Numbered from the stretch's first letter, positions 51,230-60,813 are shown. The stretch: 64,000 bases of DNA from Bosea sp. Tri-49 (GCF_003952665.1 NZ_CP017946.1:3100001-3164000), one strand, 5' to 3'. Numbers and translations: made by a program. The notes: a model not told the origin generated them from the letters alone.

Positions 51230-52177
51230 TCATCGCAGCCTCGGATTGAGGGCATCGCGCAACCAGTCGCCGAGCAGGTTCACCGCCAGTACCAGGATCG
51301 CCAGCGTCACGCCCGGGAAGGTGACGATCCACCAGTCGCCGGAGAACAGATAGCGGTTGCCGATCGAGATCAGCGTGCCGAGCGATGGCTGGGTCGCCGG
51401 CAGGCCGACGCCGAGGAAGGAGAGCGTCGCCTCGGTGATGACGGCGAGCGCGAGGTTGATGGTCAGGATGACCAGCACCGGGCCGATCACGTTCGGCAGG
51501 ACATGGCGCAGCATGATCAGCGGCGCCGGCAGGCCGACGAGCCTGGCAGCCTGCACATAGTCCTTGTTGCGCTCGACCAGGGTCGAGCCGCGGATGGTGC
51601 GGGCGTACTGCACCCAGAAGGACAACCCGATCGAGATCACCAGCACGTAGAGCGCGGTGTCCTCGCGGTTCGCGCCCTTGAAGATGCCGCGGACGACACC
51701 GTCGATCAAAAGCGCGATCAGGATCGCCGGAAAGGTCAATTGCACGTCGGCGATGCGCATGATCAGCGAATCGACGCGGCCGCCGAGATAGCCGGCGAGC
51801 AGGCCGAGCGTGATGCCGATCGTCGCCGCCAGCGCGACGCCAAGCAGGCCGACAATCAGGGAGACGCGCAAGCCATAGAGGATTGCCGAATAGAGATCGC
51901 GGCCCTGATCGTCGGTGCCGAGGATGAATTTCGGGTCGCCGCCGTCCTGCCAGGCCGGCGGGATGTTGGCGTCGGCGAGGAAGACGGTCGCCGGATCGAA
52001 CGGGTTTGTCGGGGCGATCCAGGGCGAGAAGGCGGCGCCGATGAACATCACCAGCACGATGACGGCCGCGACCATCGTCACCTTCGAGCGCAGGAAGCTC
52101 GCAAGGATGTCGCTGTCGAGGATGCGGGCCCAGAGGGAGGGCGGCTGTTTCGGGGAGGAAGCGGGTTGCGCGCTCAT
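51230..52177 (-). CDS. Peptide ABC transporter permease (DppC-type), set 2
   Basis: A 315-residue permease closely resembling set 1 in length and helices. The coupling loop is DYVQAARLVGLPAPLIMLRH near residue 225, and the ending GDWLRDALNPRLR is almost identical to set 1 (GDWLRDALNPKLR). ATG at 52177, eight bases after the DppB-type stop. The 156 bases before binding-protein gene 1 follow it. Confidence 0.93.
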   Translation of the reverse strand: MSAQPASSPKQPPSLWARILDSDILASFLRSKVTMVAAVIVLVMFIGAAFSPWIAPTNPFDPATVFLADANIPPAWQDGGDPKFILGTDDQGRDLYSAILYGLRVSLIVGLLGVALAATIGITLGLLAGYLGGRVDSLIMRIADVQLTFPAILIALLIDGVVRGIFKGANREDTALYVLVISIGLSFWVQYARTIRGSTLVERNKDYVQAARLVGLPAPLIMLRHVLPNVIGPVLVILTINLALAVITEATLSFLGVGLPATQPSLGTLISIGNRYLFSGDWWIVTFPGVTLAILVLAVNLLGDWLRDALNPRLR

Positions 52178-52185
52178 GACCGGCC

Positions 52186-53166
52186 TCAATGCGCCCCGAT
52201 CGTCGCGCGCAGGCGCGGATCGACCAGCGCGTAGAGCAGGTCGACGATCAGGTTGATGCTGACGAACAGGAAGGAGATCAACATGAGATAGGCCGCCATG
52301 ATCGGGATATCGACCTGCTGCACCGCCTTGAGGAAGAGCAGGCCCATGCCCGGCCACTGGAACACCGTCTCGGTGATGATGGCGAAAGCGATGATCGAGC
52401 CGAGCTGCAGGCCGGCGATGGTGATGACCGGCACCAGCGTGTTCTTCAGCGCATGGCCGAAATGGATGGCGCGGGTCTTGAGGCCGCGGGCGCGGGCGAA
52501 CTTGATGTAGTCGGTGCGCAGCACCTCGAGCATTTCGGCCCGGACGAGGCGCATGATCAGGGTCATCTGGAAGAGGCCGAGCGTGATCGAAGGCAGGATC
52601 AGCGCTTTCCAGCCGGAGCCGGTCAGAAGCCCCGTCGTCCACCAATTGCCGATCTTGACGACCTCGCCGCGCCCGAAGGAGGGCAGCCAGCCGAGCGTCA
52701 CCGAGAACAGGTAGATCAGGAGGATGCCGATCAGGAAGGTCGGCAGGCTGATGCCGACGAGCGAGACCGTCTGGAAAATCTTCGCCAGCCAGCTGTCGCG
52801 GCGCAGCGCCGTATAGACGCCCATGGGTATGCCGACCAGCAGCGAGAACAGCGCCGACATGAAGGCGAGCTCGAGCGTCGCCGGCGCGCGCTCGCCGAGC
52901 AGCGAGATCACCGGCAGGCGGAACTGGTAGGAGACACCGAATTCGAGCCGAGCAGCGTTGTAGATGTAGCGCGCGAACTGGACGACCACCGGCTCGTCGA
53001 GGCCCAGCGTCTGGCGCAGCTGCGCGACCTGCTCCTGCGGCGTGTCGACGCCAACCATCTGGTTCACCGGGTCGCCGACGAAACGGAACATGGTGAAAGC
53101 GATCAGCGCGACCGCGAGCATCACCATCAGCGACTGGAACAGCCGGCGCAGAACAAATGCGAGCAT
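52186..53166 (-). CDS. Peptide ABC transporter permease (DppB-type), set 2
   Basis: A 326-residue permease, MLAFVLRRLFQSLMVMLAVA at the start, coupling loop YIKFARARGLKTRAIHFGHA near residue 225. It is the DppB partner of permease set 2 and a paralogue of the set 1 gene, which supports a duplication of a binding-protein/permease module. Confidence 0.94.
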   Translation of the reverse strand: MLAFVLRRLFQSLMVMLAVALIAFTMFRFVGDPVNQMVGVDTPQEQVAQLRQTLGLDEPVVVQFARYIYNAARLEFGVSYQFRLPVISLLGERAPATLELAFMSALFSLLVGIPMGVYTALRRDSWLAKIFQTVSLVGISLPTFLIGILLIYLFSVTLGWLPSFGRGEVVKIGNWWTTGLLTGSGWKALILPSITLGLFQMTLIMRLVRAEMLEVLRTDYIKFARARGLKTRAIHFGHALKNTLVPVITIAGLQLGSIIAFAIITETVFQWPGMGLLFLKAVQQVDIPIMAAYLMLISFLFVSINLIVDLLYALVDPRLRATIGAH

Positions 53167-53230
53167 GTTCGCCCTTACAAGGAATCTGAGGCCGCCCCAC
53201 GCGGGACGACGTCTGTGCTGCAGATAGAGA

Positions 53231-53263
53231 AAGGGCGCGTGGGCTCTTCGCCCGCGCGCCCTT
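53231..53263 (-). terminator. Intra-operon hairpin between binding protein 2 and its permeases
   Basis: AAGGGCGCG-T-GGGC and GCCC-G-CGCGCCCTT form a 14-pair stem (with one G-T pair) around TCTTC. It occupies the same position as the hairpin at 49428-49459 in the paralogous module. Confidence 0.6.
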
Positions 53264-53270
53264 CAGGCCC

Positions 53271-54860
53271 TCACTGCTCCTTGGTGGCGTAGTAGAGCAG
53301 CACCGAATTGTCGGCGCGCTGAGCGAGCTTCACCTTCTTCGAGACGCCCCAGGCCAGGGCCTGCTGGTGGAGCGGGATGTAGGAGAACTCGTCGACAGTC
53401 ATCTTGTAGGCCTCGCCGATCATGGCGTTGCGCTTGGCGGTGTCCGACTCGACCAGGATCTTGTCGGTCAGCTCGTCGACCTTCTTGTTGCAGTAATTGC
53501 CGAGGTTCGACTCGCCGCGCGAGGAGCCGGCGACGTCGCGGCAGCCGAGGATGTCGTAGAGGACATTGTGGCTGTCGAAGGTTCCGGGGGTCCAGCCGAG
53601 CAGGTAGAACGAGGTCTTGTAACCGCCGGGCTTCAGCACCTTGGCGAAATACTGCGCCTTGGGCTGGGCGTTGAGGCTGACCTTGACGCCGATGCGGGCG
53701 AGCATGCCGACCACGGCCTGGCAGATCTGGCCGTCATTGACGTAGCGGTCGTTCGGGCAGTCCATGCCGAGCTCGAAGCCGTTCGGATAGCCGGCCTCGG
53801 CGAGCAGCTTCTTGGAGGCCTCGGCGTCGAACTTGGCGCGGGTGAAGCCGGCGGTCGGGAACAGCTCCGGCGCGATCATCAGCGGCGACGGGGTCGAGAG
53901 CCCGCGCATGACGCGGCTCTTGATCGTCTCGATGTCGATCGCCTGGTAGAAGGCCTGACGGACCTTCACGTCCTTGAACGGGTTCTTGCCCTTGACGCTC
54001 GATTCCAGCAGCTCGTCACGGGTCTGGTCGAAGCCGAGGAAGATGGTGCGCAGCTCCGGCCCGGTCAGCACCTGGGCGTTGCCCGAGGCGTTGACGCGCT
54101 GGATGTCCTGGATCGGAACCGGCTCGATCACGTCGACTTCGCCGGAGAGCAGCGCGGCGACGCGGGTCGCGTCCGAGGAGATCGGTGTGAAGATGATCTC
54201 CTTGATGTTGCCTTCGATCTTCTTCCAGTAGGTCTCGTTGAGCTTGAAGACGGTCTTCACGCCCGGCTGGTGGCTCTCGATCTTGTAGGGGCCGGTGCCA
54301 TTGGCGTTGAGCGAGGCGTGGCTCGGGGTGGTCGCGGCCGCTGGCGTCGGGGCGACGGCGTTATTCGCCTCCGCCCACTTCTTCGACATGATGTACCAGG
54401 TGTCCCACTGCGCGTTCAGGATCGGGTTCGGCGCGGTCAGGACGACGTCGACCGTGTGATCGTCGACCTTGACGAACTTGGCGCTGGTCGGGATGCGGGT
54501 GGTGAAGTTCGAGCCCGTAGCGCGGACGCGTTCGGCCGAGAAGAGCACGTCATCGGCGGTGAAGTCCGAGCCGTCATGGAACTTGACGCCCTTGCGCAGG
54601 AAGAAGCGCCATTTCAAGCCGTCATCCGAAATCTCCCACTTCTCGGCGAGGGCCGGCTCGATCTTGAGATCCTTGCCGCGCGCCGTCAGGCCTTCATAGG
54701 GATGGCCGAGATGGGCGTTGGTCGTAGTTTCGTTGACGGTGTAGGGATCGAGTGACTTCAGCTCGCCCTGATTGGCGTATCGCAAGGTCTGGGCTTGCGC
54801 AGCCCCGCACATCAAGGCCAGGGCCGCCACGGCTGCCAGGCAATGGGTCTTGAACGACAT
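53271..54860 (-). CDS. Peptide ABC transporter substrate-binding protein 2
   Basis: A 529-residue family 5 solute-binding protein. The signal peptide CLAAVAALALMCGAAQAQ is followed by TLRYANQGELKSLDPYTVNE. RFFLRKGVKFHDGSDFTADD near residue 85 and ALLSGEVDVIEPVPIQDIQR near residue 240 align with binding protein 1. ATG at 54860 has GGGAG upstream. The upstream 237 bases hold the promoter but no gene I can support. Confidence 0.94.
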   Translation of the reverse strand: MSFKTHCLAAVAALALMCGAAQAQTLRYANQGELKSLDPYTVNETTTNAHLGHPYEGLTARGKDLKIEPALAEKWEISDDGLKWRFFLRKGVKFHDGSDFTADDVLFSAERVRATGSNFTTRIPTSAKFVKVDDHTVDVVLTAPNPILNAQWDTWYIMSKKWAEANNAVAPTPAAATTPSHASLNANGTGPYKIESHQPGVKTVFKLNETYWKKIEGNIKEIIFTPISSDATRVAALLSGEVDVIEPVPIQDIQRVNASGNAQVLTGPELRTIFLGFDQTRDELLESSVKGKNPFKDVKVRQAFYQAIDIETIKSRVMRGLSTPSPLMIAPELFPTAGFTRAKFDAEASKKLLAEAGYPNGFELGMDCPNDRYVNDGQICQAVVGMLARIGVKVSLNAQPKAQYFAKVLKPGGYKTSFYLLGWTPGTFDSHNVLYDILGCRDVAGSSRGESNLGNYCNKKVDELTDKILVESDTAKRNAMIGEAYKMTVDEFSYIPLHQQALAWGVSKKVKLAQRADNSVLLYYATKEQ

Positions 54861-55097
54861 CTGAGACTGCTCCCGGTTGGTTGAAAACCACTCCTCCCCA
54901 GGAGCGGTGCCGGCTGCCTGCTTATTTTGGCGGCACGCCGACGAAGGCGGCAGATTAATGACGGTTCGAAGCCCGCGTCCAGTGCGTCCGATCGACTTCG
55001 TTCCAGATCGAACTTTGTTGCGAATCTTACTAATGCAACGCACGAAGCTGCGAAGGGCGCGCCAGAGGCTCGCAATGAAGCGCCCCGCTTTGCACAG

Positions 55098-56246
55098 TCA
55101 GCGGGCCAGCTCCGCGATCAGCGCGCGGACGAAACTCGTCCCTGCGTCGAGCTGAGCCACGGTGAGGAACTCGTCCGGCTGGTGCGCCTGGGCGATATCG
55201 CCGGGGCCGCAGACCACGGTCGACCAGCCAGCCGCCTGGAACAGGCCGCCCTCAGTGCCGTAGGCGACGACATGGCTGGCATTGTCACCGGTGATGCGGC
55301 GCGACAGCGTCTCGGCGGCGCCCTCCTTCTCCGGCGCCAGCGGCGGCGTCTGGGAGGTGATCTCCATGGTGATGCCGGTTTCGGGCGCGATCGCCTTCAT
55401 CGGCGCCTCCAGCTCGGCGATCTTCGCCCGGTAGCGCGCGACATAGTCGGTATCGTCGCCGGGCATGACCCGGACCTCATGGCTGAAGGTCGCATGCTCG
55501 GCAGTGATGTTGACCGCCGTGCCGCCGGCGACGACGCCGACATGCAGCGTCGAATAGGGCGGCTCGAACGCGATGCCGGGCTGCGCATTGGCCTTGTTCT
55601 GCGCCATCACCTCGTCATGCCAGGCGATCAGCTTGCCGGCGACCATCACCGCGGGCACGCCGATATCGACGCGGCTCGAATGCACGGCGTGGCCGCGGAC
55701 CGTCGTCTTCATGCGGGTGCCGCCCTTGTGGCCGGTGACGACCTGCATCATCGAGGGCTCGCCGACGATCACCGCCGAGGGTTTCAGCCCGGCTTCAGCC
55801 ATGGCGTCGATCATGATCGCGGCGCCAATGCAGCCGACCTCCTCGTCATAGGAGAGCGCGATGTGGAAGGGCCGCTTTAAGCCCGCTTCGAGCATCTCCG
55901 GCACCAACGCCAGCGCAATCGCATCGAACCCCTTCATGTCGCAGCTGCCGCGGCCATAGAGCTTGCCGTCGCGCTCGGTCAGCGTCCACGGGTCGGAACT
56001 CCAGTCCTGGCCCTCGACCGGCACGACGTCGGTGTGGCCGGAAAGGACGATGCCACCTTCGACCTTGGGTCCGACGGTCGCGTAGAGATTAGCTTTCTCC
56101 CCGTCCGGGCTCGGCACGATCGTGCTCTCGACCCCGTGCGCCGCGAGATAGTCGCGGCAGAAATGGATCAGCTCGAGATTGCTGCGCCAGGACTCGGTGT
56201 TGAACGACACAAGCTTGGCCAGCATCTCCTTGGGGGAATAACGCAC
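55098..56246 (-). CDS. ArgE/DapE-family deacetylase (acetylornithine deacetylase-like)
   Basis: A 382-residue M20-family metallohydrolase. Metal-site pieces are VLSGHTDVVPVEGQDW near residue 67, GRGSCDMKGFDAI near residue 97, ALSYDEEVGCIGA near residue 127 and the late histidine in GPGDIAQAHQPDEFL. It is closest to acetylornithine deacetylases, which cleave N-acetyl-L-ornithine. Beside a peptide-type transporter it may instead process an imported N-acylated amino acid. The start is GTG at 56246 (GGAG upstream); an ATG seven codons in has an AAGGAG too close to use. Confidence 0.9.
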   Translation of the reverse strand: MRYSPKEMLAKLVSFNTESWRSNLELIHFCRDYLAAHGVESTIVPSPDGEKANLYATVGPKVEGGIVLSGHTDVVPVEGQDWSSDPWTLTERDGKLYGRGSCDMKGFDAIALALVPEMLEAGLKRPFHIALSYDEEVGCIGAAIMIDAMAEAGLKPSAVIVGEPSMMQVVTGHKGGTRMKTTVRGHAVHSSRVDIGVPAVMVAGKLIAWHDEVMAQNKANAQPGIAFEPPYSTLHVGVVAGGTAVNITAEHATFSHEVRVMPGDDTDYVARYRAKIAELEAPMKAIAPETGITMEITSQTPPLAPEKEGAAETLSRRITGDNASHVVAYGTEGGLFQAAGWSTVVCGPGDIAQAHQPDEFLTVAQLDAGTSFVRALIAELAR

Positions 56247-56396
56247 GGGTAAAAATCTCCGATGAACTGGCCGACAGGCAGGAAGCGTGCCGCAGGCTAC
56301 GCTGGCATTGCCTGTCGTCAATCGGTTCTCCGCGCTTGACCGGGCTGCGCCCGACGCGCTCATGTGCCGGCCAAGCAAGAATCCCGTGAGTCCGCC

Positions 56397-57365
56397 ATGT
56401 CCTTCGACGTCACCCTCGCCGACATCCAGGCCGCCGCCGTCCGTATCGCCGGCAAGGTCAGGCGGACCCCGACCTTCCTGAGCGCCGGCCTCTCGGCCAG
56501 GCTCGGCGTCGAGACCGTGGTCAAGGTCGAGAGCCTGCAGCTCGCCGGCTCGTTCAAGGTGCGCGGCTGCTACAACAAGCTGCTCGGCCTCTCCGAAGCC
56601 GAGCGGGCGCGCGGCGTCGTTACCGTCTCCGGCGGCAACCACGCCATCGCCGTCTCGCTGGTCGCCAGCATGCTCGGCATCAAGGCGCTGGTGCTGATGC
56701 CGAAGAACGTCGCCCCGCTCAACATCCGCCTGACGGAGGAAGCGGGCGGCGAGGTCGAGCTCTGCGAGGATGCGCTCGCCGCCTTCTCCAAGGCCGAAGA
56801 GTACGAGGGCAAGGGCATGACCCATGTCCATTCCTATGACGATCCGGCCATCATCGCCGGCCATGGCACGGTCGGCCTGGAGCTTGCGGCCGATGCCGGC
56901 GGGCGGATCGATCATGTCTTCATCTCGATCGGCGGCGGCGGCTTCTCGGCCGGCGTCGGTGCGGCGCTGAAGGGACTCGATCCGGCGGTACGCATCCATG
57001 GCGTCGAGACCGAGGGCGCCACCACGATGACGCAGGCGCTCGCAGCCGGAAAGCCGGTGCCGATCCGCCCGACCTCGATCGCCCGCACGCTCGGCGCCCC
57101 CTTCGCGACCGAGCGGACGATGGCGGCGGCGCGCCAGTTCCTCGAGGAGATCATCGTCGTGCCCGACGCCGAAGCGGTGCGCGAACTGGTCTGGGTGCTG
57201 CAGAACGGGCGCGTCCTGCTCGAGCCAGCCGCATCCTGCACCGTCGCCGCCGCCATGGCGCGCAAGGATCAGTTCAAGCCGGGCGAGCGCGTCGCGCTGG
57301 TGCTATGCGGCTCGAACGTTGCGCTCGACGACATCGAGCGCTGGCGCCAGGAATTCGGGCTCTGA
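56397..57365 (+). CDS. Threonine/serine dehydratase family PLP enzyme
   Basis: A 322-residue fold-type II PLP enzyme. The PLP lysine is in LAGSFKVRGCYNKL near residue 50, the PLP-phosphate glycines are in ISIGGGGFSAGVG near residue 180, and the substrate loop is VVTVSGGNHAIAVSLVASM. It lacks the C-terminal ACT domain of biosynthetic IlvA, so it resembles catabolic threonine dehydratase or 3-hydroxyaspartate ammonia-lyase-like enzymes. ATG at 56397 was preferred to an upstream GTG. It is divergent from the deacetylase gene. Confidence 0.88.
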   Translation: MSFDVTLADIQAAAVRIAGKVRRTPTFLSAGLSARLGVETVVKVESLQLAGSFKVRGCYNKLLGLSEAERARGVVTVSGGNHAIAVSLVASMLGIKALVLMPKNVAPLNIRLTEEAGGEVELCEDALAAFSKAEEYEGKGMTHVHSYDDPAIIAGHGTVGLELAADAGGRIDHVFISIGGGGFSAGVGAALKGLDPAVRIHGVETEGATTMTQALAAGKPVPIRPTSIARTLGAPFATERTMAAARQFLEEIIVVPDAEAVRELVWVLQNGRVLLEPAASCTVAAAMARKDQFKPGERVALVLCGSNVALDDIERWRQEFGL

Positions 57366-57418
57366 GCCGACCTGCGCGGGAGCGCCGACGAAGGCGCCCC
57401 TCCGGCTTCACGCTTCAG

Positions 57419-58030
57419 CTACGGGACGACGCTGCCGCGAGCCCGTCCACCCGCGACACGGCAGGAACAGCCAGCGCCGAGATCGGCCGGATTGATCAGC
57501 TGGCAGGTTCGTACAGGCGTCTGGCAGTAGTTGCCGATGCCTGAAGAGGCCGGGGCCCGATAGGTCTCGGCATAGTATCGCCGGGGGTAATAGGGGGGCG
57601 GCTCTTCATAATAGGGCGTGCCGTAATAGTAGGGATAAGCCGCAGCGCCCCCGAGGATCGCACCGGCCGCCAGGCCTCCGGCACCCCATCCCCAGCCACC
57701 GCCATAATAGCCGCGCCGCCCATAATAGCCGCCGCCATACCAGCGATTGGGCCGATAGCCCCAGCCAGCACCGCCGCCGCGATAGAAACCACCGCGATAG
57801 CCATAGCCTCCTCCGAGGCCGACACGAGAGCCGCCAAAGCCTCCGCCAAGTCCGACGCGATTGCCGCCGCGGAAGCCTCCGCCGGATAGTGCCCCACCTC
57901 CACTGAGGGCGCCGCCCGCACGGACACCGCCTCCCCGGAAGGCACTGCCGCTGATCTGCGCCGAGACGTCATTGGCGGCGAACGCCAGCAAGGGGACGAT
58001 AGAAGCGGCGAGAACGATCAGGCGGCGCAT
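57419..58030 (-). CDS. Glycine/tyrosine-rich secreted protein of unknown function
   Basis: A 203-residue protein with signal peptide RLIVLAASIVPLLAFAANDV ending near VSAQ. A low-complexity region rich in Gly, Arg and Tyr follows (repeats around GGGFRGGNRVGLGGGFGGS), then a hydrophobic glycine-rich helix (AAGAILGGAAAYPYYY) and a proline/tyrosine tail. Four cysteines lie near the C-terminus (YCQTPVRTCQL, GCSCRVA). Similar proteins are common in Hyphomicrobiales envelopes and are unassigned. ATG at 58030 with GGGAGG upstream. Confidence 0.75.
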   Translation of the reverse strand: MRRLIVLAASIVPLLAFAANDVSAQISGSAFRGGGVRAGGALSGGGALSGGGFRGGNRVGLGGGFGGSRVGLGGGYGYRGGFYRGGGAGWGYRPNRWYGGGYYGRRGYYGGGWGWGAGGLAAGAILGGAAAYPYYYGTPYYEEPPPYYPRRYYAETYRAPASSGIGNYCQTPVRTCQLINPADLGAGCSCRVAGGRARGSVVP

Positions 58031-58117
58031 GGCGGCCTCCCTCGGCGACAAAGATGGTTTACCATCAACGCGCGCGCACTGCGGCTGTTCCAAGGCGGCC
58101 GCCGCTCGGCGCAGAGC

Positions 58118-59014
58118 TCATGCCTCGGCTGCGAGCATTCGCTTAAGCTCGGCCAGGAAGCGCTCGCTCGCCGGCGGCAGGGTCCGACCGCGACGCTTCA
58201 CCACCGCAATCGTGCGGACGAAGCCATCGCCCTCGATCCGCTGCGAGCGCAGGCTACGCTCGGCCCGGACTTCCATGGCCGCCCCCGGCAGGATGGCGAC
58301 GCCCAAACCGGCGCGCACCATGCCGACGGCACTCGACATGTAGGTCACCTCGGCGCCGACGAGCGGCACCGTGCCGGCTTCGGCGAAGGCCCGATCGACC
58401 ACCTGCCGGACGCTGGTCGCAGCATCCATCAGCACGAGCGGATGCCTTGCCAGATCGGCGATCCCGATCTTTGTCAGGCAGGCAAGCGGGTGGTCTTCCG
58501 GATAGACCGCGTGCATCCGGTCGCTACCACGCAGCAGGATTTCGAGGTCGGCATTCGAGACCGCGCCGCCGGTCAAGCCGAGATCGGCTTCGCCGCTGGA
58601 AACCAGCTCGGCGACGCCGCTCGCGATCACGTCGCGGACCACAAAGCCGATGCCCGGATGGCTCGCGCGAAAATCGGCGATGATCTCCGGCAGCATGCCC
58701 GAGGCGAAGGACGGCAGCACGGCGAGCCTGACGATACCACGCTGCATGGTCGAGAGCTGGCGCGTCTCGGCGAGAACGCCGTCGAGGTCGCGCAGGATGC
58801 GGCCGAGCGTCGGCAAGAGCTCGGCACCGTTGCGAGTCAGCGCAACCACACGGGTGTTGCGATCGAACAGGCGTACGCCCAGCGCTTCTTCGAGTTTCCG
58901 GATCTGAACGGTGAGTGCCGGCTGCGACAGGTTCAGGCTCGCCGCCGCGCGGGTGAAGCTGCCGCTATGGGCGATCGTCACGAAGGCTCGCAGCTGCCCG
59001 ACATCGAGATTCAT
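58118..59014 (-). CDS. LysR-family transcriptional regulator
   Basis: A 298-residue regulator. The winged HTH lies at residues about 1-60 (LRAFVTIAHSGSFTRAAASL, then NLSQPALTVQIRKLEEALGV). The effector-binding domain follows, ending with LPPASERFLAEL. It is divergent from an AtuA-like operon across 83 bases that contain a textbook LysR palindrome, so it almost certainly controls that operon. The effector is unknown. Confidence 0.93.
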   Translation of the reverse strand: MNLDVGQLRAFVTIAHSGSFTRAAASLNLSQPALTVQIRKLEEALGVRLFDRNTRVVALTRNGAELLPTLGRILRDLDGVLAETRQLSTMQRGIVRLAVLPSFASGMLPEIIADFRASHPGIGFVVRDVIASGVAELVSSGEADLGLTGGAVSNADLEILLRGSDRMHAVYPEDHPLACLTKIGIADLARHPLVLMDAATSVRQVVDRAFAEAGTVPLVGAEVTYMSSAVGMVRAGLGVAILPGAAMEVRAERSLRSQRIEGDGFVRTIAVVKRRGRTLPPASERFLAELKRMLAAEA

Positions 59015-59025
59015 AACTTATGACT

Positions 59026-59044
59026 ATTACTGATATCCAATAAT
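59026..59044. promoter_or_regulatory. LysR-type operator, ATTA-N11-TAAT
   Basis: ATTACTGATATCCAATAAT is a perfect ATTA-N11-TAAT dyad with the T-N11-A core. It begins 12 bases upstream of the LysR start and 54 bases before the AtuA-like ATG. Confidence 0.7.
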
Positions 59045-59097
59045 TTCAATTGTTTAATCAATTCGACTCTGCTCCTGATGTCAGCACGGGAGGACGC

Positions 59098-60441
59098 ATG
59101 AAAACGGTGCGGATCGGAGCAGGCGCGGGGTATGCGGGCGACAGGATCGAGCCGGCGCTCGAACTCGCTGAAAAAGGCGCGCTCGACTACCTGATCTTCG
59201 AATGCCTTGCCGAGCGCACCATCGCCCTGGCCCAGCAGGCGCGCCGCAAGAACCCGGCTGGTGGCTTCGACCCCTTGCTCGGCGAGCGGCTCAGAGCCGT
59301 TCTGGCACCCTGCCGGCGCGCCGGCACACGCATCGTGACCAATATGGGAGCGGCCAATCCGCTGGCCGCCGCCGAACAGGCCGCCAGCATCGCCCGTGAA
59401 CTCGGCTTTCCTGGTCTCAGGATCGCCGCCGTGACCGGCGACGACGTGGTTGCGGCCATCGCAGGCAGCGAACTCGCGATTGAAGAGAGCGGCAGTCCGA
59501 TTTCCGCGCTCGGCGACAGTCTCGTCTCGGCCAACGCCTATATCGGCGCAGAGCCGATCGCCGCGGCATTGGCCGCGGGCGCGGACATCGTCATCACTGG
59601 CCGCGCCGCCGATCCCTCCCTCTTCGTCGGACCGCTCGTCCATGAGTTCGGCTGGTCCTTCGATGACTGGCGCCGGCTTGGCCAGGCGACGCTGATCGGT
59701 CATCTGCTCGAATGCGCCGGACAGGTGACCGGCGGCTATTTCGCCGATCCCGGCTTCAAGGATGTCGCCGGCCTCGCACGCCTTGGCTTCCCGATCGGCG
59801 AGGCCTCGGAGGATGGTAGCGTCGTCGTCACCAAGGTCGAGGGCTCGGGCGGCCAGGTCACGACGGCGACCTGCAAGGAGCAGATCCTCTACGAGCTGCA
59901 CGACCCGGCCCGTTATCTCACGCCCGATGTCACCGCCGATTTCTCGCAGGCCCGCGTCACGCAAATCGGGCCGGACCGGGTGCGCATCGAGGGCGCGAGC
60001 GGCCGGGCTCGGCCGGAGCAGCTCAAGGTCTCTCTCGGCATCGCGGAAGGCTTCACCGGCGAAGGCCAGATCTCCTATGCCGGTCCGGGCGCAAGGGCGC
60101 GCGGAGAAATCGCGCTCGCGATCGTGCGCGAGCGGCTGGCGTTGACCGGCGTCGCCACCAGCGAGCTGCGCTTCGACCTGATCGGCGTGAACGCCCTGCA
60201 TGGCGAGACGCTGTCGGCCCGCGGCGGCCAGGAGCCCTATGAGGTTCGGGCCCGCATCGCCGGCCGCACCGCAAACCGAGCCGAGGCCGAGCGCATCGGC
60301 CGCGAGGTCGAGACGCTATACACCAATGGTCCGGCCGGGGGCGGCGGTGTCACGACCTCGGTGCGCGAGGTGCTCGGCGTGCTCTCGACCTATCTTCCGC
60401 GCGAGCAGGTCGCGCCGACAGTGCACATTCTGGAGAGCTGA
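59098..60441 (+). CDS. AtuA-like protein (DUF1446 / acyclic terpene utilisation family)
   Basis: A 447-residue protein of the AtuA family. Characteristic pieces are KTVRIGAGAGYAGDRIEPAL at the start, TNMGAANPLAAAEQAASIAR near residue 80, ITGRAADPSLFVGPLVHEFG near residue 180 and NGPAGGGGVTTSVREVLGVL near the end. AtuA is required for acyclic terpene growth in Pseudomonas, but homologues occur in other acyl-CoA pathways and biochemistry is not settled. ATG at 59098 follows GGAGGA. It is followed one base later by the small partner gene. Confidence 0.88.
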   Translation: MKTVRIGAGAGYAGDRIEPALELAEKGALDYLIFECLAERTIALAQQARRKNPAGGFDPLLGERLRAVLAPCRRAGTRIVTNMGAANPLAAAEQAASIARELGFPGLRIAAVTGDDVVAAIAGSELAIEESGSPISALGDSLVSANAYIGAEPIAAALAAGADIVITGRAADPSLFVGPLVHEFGWSFDDWRRLGQATLIGHLLECAGQVTGGYFADPGFKDVAGLARLGFPIGEASEDGSVVVTKVEGSGGQVTTATCKEQILYELHDPARYLTPDVTADFSQARVTQIGPDRVRIEGASGRARPEQLKVSLGIAEGFTGEGQISYAGPGARARGEIALAIVRERLALTGVATSELRFDLIGVNALHGETLSARGGQEPYEVRARIAGRTANRAEAERIGREVETLYTNGPAGGGGVTTSVREVLGVLSTYLPREQVAPTVHILES

Positions 60442-60442
60442 G

Positions 60443-60751
60443 ATGAAGCTGCGCCAGATCGCCCATGCCCGCACCGGGGACAAGGGCAACACCTCCAGCA
60501 TTGCGCTGATCGCTTTCGATCCCGCCGATTATCCGCGGCTGGCGCGCGAAGTCACGGCCGAGCGCGTCGGCGCGCATTTCGGCGCGCTCGTCGCCGGCAA
60601 AATCACGCGCTACGAGGTGCCGAGCCTGGGCGCGCTCAACTTCGTCATGCGCCAGGCGCTCGGCGGCGGCGTCACCCGCTCCCTCATCCTCGATACCCAC
60701 GGCAAGAGCCTGAGCTCTGCCCTGCTCGACCTCGACATTCCCGACGACTGA
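60443..60751 (+). CDS. Small AtuA-associated protein
   Basis: A 102-residue protein: KLRQIAHARTGDKGNTSSIA at the start, VPSLGALNFVMRQALGGGVT near residue 58. In many genomes this domain is either a separate gene directly after the AtuA-like gene, as here, or its fused C-terminus. It starts two bases after the AtuA-like stop, so both are probably one functional unit. No catalytic motif is known. Confidence 0.85.
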   Translation: MKLRQIAHARTGDKGNTSSIALIAFDPADYPRLAREVTAERVGAHFGALVAGKITRYEVPSLGALNFVMRQALGGGVTRSLILDTHGKSLSSALLDLDIPDD

Positions 60752-60813
60752 TCTGCCCGACGACTGAAGAACTCCGCGCGAAGCGGACAATGATCACGAC
60801 AATGGAGGAGACG

